Positions 1-5,470 of a DNA stretch of 6,605 nt are shown piece after piece. The stretch is taken from contig JAUWMO010000194.1 in the NCBI GenBank assembly GCA_030613125.1, positions 1 through 6,605 on the forward strand, in the 5' to 3' direction. Source of the stretch: Bacteroidota bacterium. Its GTDB lineage: Bacteria > Bacteroidota > Bacteroidia > Bacteroidales > VadinHA17. The position numbers and the translations under genes were made by a program. The notes under the pieces are model-generated. The model ran no database searches. It was not told the origin of the DNA and was given only the letters and a program-made list of their open reading frames with translations. Every line of letters starts with the position of its first letter. Position 1 is the stretch's first letter.

Positions 1-773
1 TTGAGTTCAATATTTGACTTAGTAAGTTGTGTGGTACGTTCTTTAACTCTTTTTTCTAATGATTCATTAGCTATTTTTACTTTCTCCTGTTCTGATTCAA
101 GCAGTTTCCTCATAAAAAAATCTCTCCTAAAACTAAATTCCTGCGTGTAATTAATAAACATACCTATCACACTGGCACTAATGAAAAATGAATTATTGTT
201 GAATAATGTGTTAGCAGGAATATCCACTGTTATCCATATTGCAAAAATCTCATATATTATCACCAGAGTCCAACCTACAATCAATGCGTTAACGAACCTT
301 GCCCTGATAAATGTATATCCAAAAATAAAGATCAGAACTAAACCGGCATAATAAGAATAAACCCCGACTTCAGAAACAATATGATTCATTAAAATAATAC
401 CTACACCCGTAAAAAACCAGGCAGTCATTATAGTAATCTGCATAAATTTCTGAAAGGATTGTAGAAAGGAAAGCAATAAAACGCCAATTAAGAGTGGTGT
501 TATAATTCCAAACCTGATGATGAAAAGAATACCAGTAAATTGAGGAACCACCATTATATCCAGTAAGGCAAATATATCATAGAAGATTATAGCCATTATA
601 ATGGCAAATCTGAACGGCCCTAAGGACTTTCTATAGTAGTCTTCCCTGAATTCTTTCTCAAGGTGTGATTGATTATCTGAAAATGAAAGATTAAAAGGGT
701 TTAACCTCATCCCATTTGATGAGGCTAAACCCAAACCCATTAAACTATCTGCAAGTGATTTTATTTTGTTCAT
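1..773 (-). CDS. Six-pass membrane sensor protein, N-terminal part (probable histidine kinase or other signalling enzyme), runs off left edge
   Basis: This reading frame has no stop from an ATG at 773 to the window edge, giving 257 complete codons without the C-terminus. After a soluble stretch of about 50 residues, about six hydrophobic segments are visible, at roughly residues 54-77, 81-104, 112-130, 138-157, 160-181 and 195-210. A charged, coiled-coil-like linker follows (218-257) containing LEKRVKERTTQL. That linker type usually joins a membrane sensor to a histidine kinase, PAS, cyclase, GGDEF or phosphatase module, so this is a receptor for a signal at or in the inner membrane. The output domain lies outside the window and cannot be named. 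The start follows the methyltransferase stop by 23 bases with AAAGG just upstream, which suggests co-transcription. The order methyltransferase then membrane sensor resembles phcB-phcS of Ralstonia; that link is inference. Confidence 0.8.
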   Translation of the reverse strand, partial: MNKIKSLADSLMGLGLASSNGMRLNPFNLSFSDNQSHLEKEFREDYYRKSLGPFRFAIIMAIIFYDIFALLDIMVVPQFTGILFIIRFGIITPLLIGVLLLSFLQSFQKFMQITIMTAWFFTGVGIILMNHIVSEVGVYSYYAGLVLIFIFGYTFIRARFVNALIVGWTLVIIYEIFAIWITVDIPANTLFNNNSFFISASVIGMFINYTQEFSFRRDFFMRKLLESEQEKVKIANESLEKRVKERTTQLTKSNIEL

Positions 774-796
774 TAACCTTTCACAGGGTCATCAGG

Positions 797-1759
797 CTAA
801 TTTACGGAATATTCCGCAACTTTTGAAATAGGTTCTCTAAATTCAATAAAACTTTCTTCTGACTTTTTAATACGTAAGAATAAATTTACGCCCAGGGGTT
901 CTTTGTTAACTATCATTTGTTCTCCCTTAACACCTGCTTCAGCAGCCATCTTATACAGATCATAATCAGACCGGTAATTCAGGTACCATCCTGAAAGTGC
1001 TTCCATTAGTTTACGTGTTGGATTATAACTTGAGAAATTTCCAATAACCATTTCCCCATTCTCATCTAGAAATGGCAGATATTTCTTTAAAAGGTAAATG
1101 AAGTGTTTTTCTTTGAAATAATCAAACAGTCCGGCACTCCATATCAAGTCATAATGCTTGTGAGTTTTGAACCTAAGCACGTTGATCCGGAAAAAATTCA
1201 TCTTATCAGAGAATTTGCGGTTCTTTTCTTTTGCATACTCAATTGCATTTTCATCGAGGTCGATAAGGTCGAAAGTTAAGTTTGAATCCGGATTTTTCAC
1301 AAAATACTCGTAGATATCAGTTGCAGGCCCGGAGCCAAGGACCAGAACCTCTTTTGGTCCTTCAGATTTTTTTTCCAATTCTGAACAAATATTTATAAAG
1401 TAATCTTTCCGGTTCCTGACTGCCCGTGAGGCGTATTCACTATTCCACCAGATGTCCCAGTTTTTGTATCGTGGATCAGAAGTGACTTTATTTTCATATA
1501 TCATATCTATGATCTTAAAGTCTCCTGCATACCCAAACGGTTTTGAGTATGCAAATCCATGCATTGTTTCAGTATTGTTCAGAACAGGAGATAAAATGTC
1601 TCTCAATTCCTCAATACCACTTTCATCCAAAGAATTCACCAGTTGGTTAAATGTTTTGTAATCTCTTTGCTCAGGACCTCCTTTCATCATTACATTCTCT
1701 AAAAAAGCTACATGTTCGTCAGTCAACTTTTTTGCGACTTGCACTTGTGTTGTTTCCAT
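797..1759 (-). CDS. Class I SAM-dependent methyltransferase, PhcB-like
   Basis: A 320-residue cytoplasmic protein with no signal peptide or membrane segment. The N-terminal third is helical and carries KPFGYAGD (73-80), a hallmark I associate with the family annotated as 3-hydroxypalmitic acid methyl ester biosynthesis proteins. The Rossmann methyltransferase core follows: SAM-binding motif I VLVLGSGPATDI (138-149), the acidic strand-2 region FDLIDLDENAIEYA (163-176), and a motif-IV-like YDLIWSAGLFDYF (203-215). A conserved-looking NPTRKLMEALSGWYLNYRSDYDL region (246-268) follows the core and fits the same family. In Ralstonia, PhcB makes the quorum signals 3-OH PAME or 3-OH MAME; the substrate here is unknown. 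The ATG at 1759 is the natural start, preceded by AT-rich DNA without a clear Shine-Dalgarno. It is the first gene of a pair with the membrane sensor downstream. The methyltransferase fold is secure, the PhcB-like assignment is moderate, and the methyl acceptor is inferred. Confidence 0.85.
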   Translation of the reverse strand: METTQVQVAKKLTDEHVAFLENVMMKGGPEQRDYKTFNQLVNSLDESGIEELRDILSPVLNNTETMHGFAYSKPFGYAGDFKIIDMIYENKVTSDPRYKNWDIWWNSEYASRAVRNRKDYFINICSELEKKSEGPKEVLVLGSGPATDIYEYFVKNPDSNLTFDLIDLDENAIEYAKEKNRKFSDKMNFFRINVLRFKTHKHYDLIWSAGLFDYFKEKHFIYLLKKYLPFLDENGEMVIGNFSSYNPTRKLMEALSGWYLNYRSDYDLYKMAAEAGVKGEQMIVNKEPLGVNLFLRIKKSEESFIEFREPISKVAEYSVN

Positions 1760-1895
1760 GATTAATTTAATTTGGGTTTTACTTAATTTTATTTTCTTAA
1801 TACGTTTAATATCAGTATATTAATAGTGTAATCTCAATTCAATCAGGTATATAAATTCCCTTTCACAAAATCACTCATTCTTGCGTTCCTGAATA

Positions 1896-1923
1896 CCTGT
1901 TATTATTTTTGTTTCATAACAGG
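1896..1923. repeat. 8-bp perfect inverted repeat
   Basis: CCTGTTAT at 1896-1903 and its exact complement ATAACAGG at 1916-1923 flank a 12-base spacer. A related but weaker pairing, TACCTG at 2106-2111 with CAGGTA at 2123-2128, occupies the matching place beside the second copy of the 16-bp direct repeat. It could be an operator or a hairpin. No T-run follows the arm, so it does not look like an intrinsic terminator. Confidence 0.4.
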
Positions 1924-1932
1924 CAATAATAT
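1917..1932 (+). repeat. 16-bp direct repeat, copy 1
   Basis: TAACAGGCAATAATAT is repeated without a mismatch at 2127-2142, 210 bases away. It lies 65 bases before the first 39-bp double-dyad element. It appears to be part of a larger, decayed duplication that includes those elements. Confidence 0.6.
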
Positions 1933-1981
1933 ACCCAAATTTAAAAGTATTTGTTTTATGCATATCAGATACACAGTTTTT

Positions 1982-2020
1982 AGTGACATATCTTATTATA
2001 AAATGATGAGATAAATCATC
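1982..2020. promoter_or_regulatory. Double-dyad operator-like element, copy 1
   Basis: Two 16-bp sites are separated by 7 bp. Site A is AGTGACATATCTTATT (1982-1997) and site B is GATGAGATAAATCATC (2005-2020). Site B has perfect 5-bp arms, GATGA and TCATC, around a 6-bp spacer. The TGA-N6-TCA core is the layout used by Crp/Fnr-family regulators (Crp TGTGA-N6-TCACA; Fnr TTGAT-N4-ATCAA). TAAAAGTAT stands exactly 40 bases before the element, as it does before copy 3. The identity of the regulator is inference. Confidence 0.5.
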
Positions 2021-2126
2021 TATTCCGGTTATATTTATAGTTTCCCCTCTTATGTTTATACATAATTTATTTTAAAATAAAGTGCTAACTTCATTTCTCC
2101 TTGTCTACCTGGTAATATCTAACAGG

Positions 2127-2142
2127 TAACAGGCAATAATAT
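2127..2142 (+). repeat. 16-bp direct repeat, copy 2
   Basis: Exact second copy of the sequence at 1917-1932. It lies 92 bases before the second double-dyad element, so the two units have drifted by insertions or deletions between the repeat and the dyads. Confidence 0.6.
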
Positions 2143-2218
2143 TTCCACTTTTGAAATCTTAACCTATAATTTTATCTATTAGTATAATTATTTCTAACAT
2201 TTTCTATGCAACTTTTTT

Positions 2219-2257
2219 AGCGATATATCTCATTATAATTAGGTGAGACAGGTCACC
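2219..2257. promoter_or_regulatory. Double-dyad operator-like element, copy 2
   Basis: Site A is AGCGATATATCTCATT (2219-2234), followed by a 7-bp spacer and site B GGTGAGACAGGTCACC (2242-2257). Site B has perfect arms GGTGA and TCACC around 6 bp. Compared with copy 1, the second base of the left arm changed A to G and its symmetric partner changed T to C, so dyad symmetry was kept. This copy contains GTGA-N6-TCAC, the inner core of the Crp consensus. Confidence 0.5.
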
Positions 2258-2380
2258 ATATATAGTTCAATCAATATCACATTTTGCCATTATTTAATAT
2301 AATAGCTTTCATAGAAACAGTTTATGCCTATTTTACAAAATAAAAGTATATGATTTTTGTTTTGGAAGTACTGACAGACA

Positions 2381-2419
2381 GATGAGATATCTTATCAGAA
2401 AAAGATGAGATATATCACC
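2381..2419. promoter_or_regulatory. Double-dyad operator-like element, copy 3
   Basis: Site A is GATGAGATATCTTATC (2381-2396), followed by a 7-bp spacer and site B GATGAGATATATCACC (2404-2419). Both 16-bp sites have one arm mismatch. The element also has a 10-bp inverted match across the spacer (ATATCTTATC with GATGAGATAT, one G-T pair), so a hairpin is an alternative reading. It lies 160 bases before the epimerase start, the nearest copy to a rightward gene. TAAAAGTAT at 2341-2349 precedes it by the same 40 bases as in copy 1. Confidence 0.5.
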
Positions 2420-2544
2420 TTTTAATCACCTGTTGTTTGGATGATTAAATTTTGAATTAAGTTTAAATGAGGTATTTATGTGATATTTGGAGCATGGAAA
2501 TCATAAAATCAACTATTTAGCAGTCATTTTTCCTGATAGATGAA

Positions 2545-2552
2545 TATTTTTG
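2545..2552 (+). promoter_or_regulatory. Bacteroidota-type -7 promoter box for the epimerase gene
   Basis: TATTTTTG matches the TAnnTTTG consensus of the Bacteroidota primary sigma factor. It would place transcription start only some 20 bases before the epimerase ATG at 2580. I do not see a clear TTG -33 box at the usual distance, and in AT-rich DNA chance matches are common, so this is tentative. Confidence 0.35.
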
Positions 2553-2579
2553 TAGAATATAACTTTAAAACTATTACCC

Positions 2580-2990
2580 ATGAATTTATCACATATTGAA
2601 CATATCGGAATAGCCGTAAAAAGTCTTGAACTATCTATTCCTTTCTATGAAGAAGTATTTGGTTTGAAGTGTTACAATATTGAGGAGGTCACTGAGCAGA
2701 AAGTGAGAACTGCCTTTTTCAGGCTTGGAGATACAAAGATTGAACTACTTGAGGCTACAAGTCCGGATAGTCCTATTACTAAATTCATTGAAAAAAAAGG
2801 AGAGGGTATTCATCATCTTGCCTTTGCCGTAAAGGATATCAGTGAAACATTACATGAGGTTGAAAAAAAAGGTGTAAGGTTGATCGATGACAGTCCCAGA
2901 AAAGGAGCTGAAGGCTTGGATATCAGCTTTTTACATCCTGCCTCAACCTTTGGGGTACTCATAGAATTATGTGAAGACAATAGTTTGTGA
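2580..2990 (+). CDS. mce: Methylmalonyl-CoA epimerase
   Basis: A 136-residue vicinal-oxygen-chelate (glyoxalase-fold) protein of the usual length for this enzyme, which interconverts (S)- and (R)-methylmalonyl-CoA in the cytoplasm, between propionyl-CoA carboxylation or decarboxylation and methylmalonyl-CoA mutase. Expected metal ligands are visible: H8 in EHIGIAV, E55 in KIELLEA, H79 in GIHHLAF and E129 in VLIELCE. E39 in VTEQKV is a candidate second catalytic glutamate. The C-terminal block LIDDSPRKGAEG (101-112) followed by FLHPAST (117-123) is characteristic of epimerases rather than lactoylglutathione lyases. The ATG is preceded by no strong Shine-Dalgarno. The gene stands alone: no mutase or carboxylase gene is in the window, and the next gene encodes an unrelated secreted protein 122 bases downstream. 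The three operator-like elements upstream may control it. Confidence 0.9.
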   Translation: MNLSHIEHIGIAVKSLELSIPFYEEVFGLKCYNIEEVTEQKVRTAFFRLGDTKIELLEATSPDSPITKFIEKKGEGIHHLAFAVKDISETLHEVEKKGVRLIDDSPRKGAEGLDISFLHPASTFGVLIELCEDNSL

Positions 2991-3112
2991 TCTTTTATAA
3001 ATTAAAATTCCTTTTAGGAAGGATACTCTTCATTCATATAACAGATAACCAACTATTAAAAATTACGTATAGTATAAAGATAAACCAATACGACAGTACT
3101 TTAATAAAGATT

Positions 3113-4099
3113 ATGAAAAAGTTATTTTTTATAATAACCTTGATTATTTTTATCTTTTGCCAGTCTGTTCACAGTCAATTTCCGTTAAATTTCAATTATC
3201 AGGCAATTGCCAGGAATTCTAATAATGATGTATTGGTTAATACCATTTTATTTGTAAAGATTGGAATTATAACTGATCCAGTATCAGGTGAGTTGGAATG
3301 GGAGGAGATTCACGAAGTACAAACCAATGAATATGGATTGTTCACTTTAAAAGTGGGTGATATAAATGCCAGAAGTGGAGGAAGCAAAGCCCTTTTCTCC
3401 GACATTGACTGGGCAAATGGACAGTATTATATGAATGTTCAGGTTGATATTGGTAATGGATATAATGACATGGGGACTAGTCAGTTAGTAGCTGTACCAT
3501 ATGCCCTTGTTGCAAATGAAGCAATTAATGTAGATGATGCTGATGCAGATCCTAACAACGAACTAATACATACAACTTCACTTAATGGAACAATACTTGA
3601 AATTACTGATGCAGGAGGTGCAAAACAGATAGATTTGTCTCCCTTACAAGATGGCATGGAAATTGTCGGATTAGTTCCAATAGGAGGAATAATACCATGG
3701 GTTAAAGATTTGCCAGGAGTACCACCACTAAACAGCAATTTCGTTGAATGTAATGGTCAGGTCCTGGATGATCCTGAAAGTTTGTTAAATGGTGAGATAA
3801 TACCCAACCTTAATGGTGAGAACAGGTTCTTAAGAGGAAACTTTAGCAGCGGAAGTGTTGCCGGTCATGATTCAATAAATCTGAGTCATAACCATAAAAT
3901 GTGGGAGGGCGAGGGTGAAAGGGATGATCGGTGGGGGCTAAGATATGAGGATCGGGAATCCTATTCTTTTGATGAAGATGGTAACAAATATTCAGGCCGG
4001 GTACATGATAATACTGATGGTTTCACAAACAATCAATTAAATACTATTGATAATAAACCACCATATTTTGAGGTTGTCTGGATAATCAGGATCAAGTAA
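3113..4099 (+). CDS. Secreted protein with phage-tail-collar-like C-terminal domain
   Basis: 328 residues from the ATG at 3113, chosen because it begins a clean signal peptide (MKKLFF..., cleavage probably after VHS, residue 21). The frame is open back to a GTG at 2987, but that start would bury the signal peptide. The N-terminal domain (about 22-135) begins FNYQAIARN and contains NEYGLFTLKVG, SDIDWANGQYYMNVQVD and GTSQLVAVPYAL, a module common in exported Bacteroidota proteins. A DADADPNNE linker (143-150) and a short LNGTILEITDAGGAKQIDL repeat-like unit follow. The C-terminal part (about 187-328) has PIGGIIPWV, FVECNGQVL and PNLNGENRFLRG, resembling phage tail collar domains, with an HNH triplet (259-261) where phage tips have H-x-H metal ligands, and ends PPYFEVVWIIRIK. 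Its role is unknown; a surface fibre or adhesin is possible. It may begin an operon with the next three genes. Confidence 0.75.
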   Translation: MKKLFFIITLIIFIFCQSVHSQFPLNFNYQAIARNSNNDVLVNTILFVKIGIITDPVSGELEWEEIHEVQTNEYGLFTLKVGDINARSGGSKALFSDIDWANGQYYMNVQVDIGNGYNDMGTSQLVAVPYALVANEAINVDDADADPNNELIHTTSLNGTILEITDAGGAKQIDLSPLQDGMEIVGLVPIGGIIPWVKDLPGVPPLNSNFVECNGQVLDDPESLLNGEIIPNLNGENRFLRGNFSSGSVAGHDSINLSHNHKMWEGEGERDDRWGLRYEDRESYSFDEDGNKYSGRVHDNTDGFTNNQLNTIDNKPPYFEVVWIIRIK

Positions 4100-4139
4100 A
4101 TATCTAATTCAAATCAAAGTATTATATATATTGGGCGAA

Positions 4140-4913
4140 ATGACTGACAGGTTGAAATTGAGTATATTAATGATTTTATTTGTAATTTTTTGTCCTTTTA
4201 TTTTAAATAATGAGGTGAAAAGTCAGGTTATTTCCACATTTGAAGATACATCTGTTGAATATGTAAATAACCAACTTATTATTTCATATAACCTGACTGG
4301 TAAAGCTTCAAACAGGTATAACATTTGGCTGATTATTAAAGATTCAAATGGGAATGAAATTAATACAAAAGCACTTAGTGGTGACATAGGGTTCAATATC
4401 GGAACCGGAAATAGTAAAGTGATAATTTGGGATATAGGAAATGACGGACTAAAACTTGATGATCAAATTTCAGTCAAAATTTTTGCAGAATTAATACCAC
4501 CTGTATTTAATAAGACCAATATGATGCTATATTCAACATTATTGCCTGGTTTGGGACAAACAAAAATCAGTGGTGGTAAACCTTACTGGTTATTAGGTGT
4601 GCTGGGTTATGGTTGTATAGGCGGAGCTGTCTGGTATAACCGGCAATCTGCTAAAAGTTATGACCAATATCTATATTCCCATAACAGGGAAGAAAGCAAT
4701 AACTACTTTAATCAATCACTTAAGGAAGACAATATATCCAAAGCTCTGGGATACACAGCATTGGGTATTTGGGTAATAAATTTAGTATGGGTTGCTTTGA
4801 TTCCTAATAAATTTGAAACAAAAACAGGACTATTTGAAAGTGCAAAATTCACTATTTTTCCGCCTGCTAAAGAGATTGACCATCTGCAGGTCGGGATTAG
4901 TATAGGATTCTAA
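4140..4913 (+). CDS. Exported Ig-like protein with C-terminal PGLGQ membrane region
   Basis: 257 residues from the ATG at 4140; an in-frame TTG nine bases earlier is less likely. An N-terminal hydrophobic signal (6-22) probably ends near VKSQ (26-29). Residues 30-118 form a predicted beta-sandwich with NNQLIISYNLTG, LSGDIGFNIGTGNSKVIIWDI and DDQISVKIFAEL, a module seen in Bacteroidota surface proteins, often in front of other domains. Residues 129-160 contain LYSTLLPGLGQ, then a membrane segment around WLLGVLGYGCIGGAVWY (150-166). A charged, Asn-rich loop follows (167-200), then a second segment (about 203-222). The PGLGQ-plus-hydrophobic pattern recalls DUF5683-like membrane proteins. The function is not known. 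The gene follows the tail-collar-like gene by 40 bases and precedes the next start by 11 bases, so co-transcription is likely. Confidence 0.7.
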   Translation: MTDRLKLSILMILFVIFCPFILNNEVKSQVISTFEDTSVEYVNNQLIISYNLTGKASNRYNIWLIIKDSNGNEINTKALSGDIGFNIGTGNSKVIIWDIGNDGLKLDDQISVKIFAELIPPVFNKTNMMLYSTLLPGLGQTKISGGKPYWLLGVLGYGCIGGAVWYNRQSAKSYDQYLYSHNREESNNYFNQSLKEDNISKALGYTALGIWVINLVWVALIPNKFETKTGLFESAKFTIFPPAKEIDHLQVGISIGF

Positions 4914-4924
4914 TACAAAAACAA

Positions 4925-5470
4925 ATGACGCTATTGAAAATTACTAAGATTCTGTTAGGTATATTTTTTATTACTAATATTTTACATGCTCAGGTAACTG
5001 AAAGCAAATGGATCACAATTCATATTGATAACAAAGATATTAATACAGAAAGTATTGATACTATACCCCCAACAATATCTATTATCTCTCCCTGGGTAGC
5101 AGATGGAAATGTGGTTGATTCAGATTATGACAGAATTATGATTGTTGGTAAAGTTGCAGATGATAATGGTTTCGTAACTTTATTAGTTGACTCTTTAGAA
5201 GTAATTCCTGACTCAACAGGTATTTTCAACATAGAAATAACTCTTCATGAGGGGATAAATAAACTTAATTTTTGGGCTCTCGATCAAAGCAGGAATGTTG
5301 CAAAAAAGATTTTGTTAGTTTCTTATTATCCCCGTACTGGAAGGGAATTATTAAGTGTCAAAGATCAATATTTTGCAATATTATATAACATGACTCAATA
5401 TATTTATATACAAATTAACGATTGGAATGAAAGGAATGAACATCTATTCATACATAGAAAATTTATTTAG
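4925..5470 (+). CDS. Short secreted Ig-like protein, apparent truncated caspase-family (C14-like) protein
   Basis: 181 residues. A signal peptide ends near LHAQ (20-23). An Ig-like domain follows, starting PPTISIISP (48-56) and continuing with RIMIVGKVADDNGFVTLLVD (70-89), GIFNIEITLHEGINKLNFWALD (99-120) and the strand KKILLVSYYP. In caspase-like proteins of Bacteroidota this module sits directly before the peptidase domain, which typically opens with a sequence like KYYALIIGVNDY. Here residues 149-159 (YFAILYNMTQY) line up with that opening and INDWN (164-168) follows, but the frame stops at 5470. The catalytic His and Cys regions are therefore absent. The tail overlaps the start of the next gene by 35 bases in another frame. 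I read it as a remnant or a naturally short derivative; the caspase link is pattern-based and moderately sure. If translated, it would be secreted without peptidase activity. Confidence 0.6.
   Translation: MTLLKITKILLGIFFITNILHAQVTESKWITIHIDNKDINTESIDTIPPTISIISPWVADGNVVDSDYDRIMIVGKVADDNGFVTLLVDSLEVIPDSTGIFNIEITLHEGINKLNFWALDQSRNVAKKILLVSYYPRTGRELLSVKDQYFAILYNMTQYIYIQINDWNERNEHLFIHRKFI

Larger units (their letters stand above)
1760..2579. other. Long non-coding region between divergent genes, holding a triplicated regulatory-like element
   Basis: 820 bases between the methyltransferase (leftward) and the epimerase (rightward). I see no convincing gene in either direction; the DNA is very AT-rich. 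It contains three copies of a 39-bp double-dyad element, a perfect 16-bp direct repeat, an 8-bp inverted repeat at 1896-1903/1916-1923 (CCTGTTAT/ATAACAGG, 12-base loop), and a TAnnTTTG match just before the epimerase. For the leftward pair, a minus-strand TAAATTTG at 1943-1936 fits the Bacteroidota -7 consensus, but no -33 TTG is obvious, so the promoter of that pair is uncertain. Stretches 1760-1890 and 2430-2540 show nothing I can name. Confidence 0.7.

Noticed and set aside
1452..1661. 69-residue plus-strand frame
   Set aside because: It lies wholly inside the methyltransferase on the opposite strand, and its translation shows no domain or start signal; it is an antisense shadow.
1982..2419. 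CRISPR array
   Set aside because: Only three copies at unequal spacing (237 and 162 bases), with internal dyads and diverged sequence; there are no regular repeat-spacer units and no cas gene.
3008..3020. TTCCT-TTT-AGGAA inverted repeat after the epimerase as a terminator
   Set aside because: It has only a 5-bp stem and a 3-base loop with no following T-run; too weak to call.
2987..3112. GTG-initiated N-terminal extension of the secreted protein, overlapping the epimerase stop
   Set aside because: It would add 42 residues before a standard signal peptide; the ATG at 3113 gives a proper N-terminus and an upstream leader.
3481..3738. 85-residue minus-strand frame
   Set aside because: It lies inside the secreted tail-collar-like gene; its low-complexity Ser/Ala/Pro content is typical of an antisense shadow.
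5394..5470. Sequencing frameshift joining the caspase-like frame to the downstream lipoprotein frame
   Set aside because: The downstream frame begins with its own lipoprotein signal and carries FN3-like repeats, not the rest of a caspase domain, so a simple frameshift would not restore a known protein.
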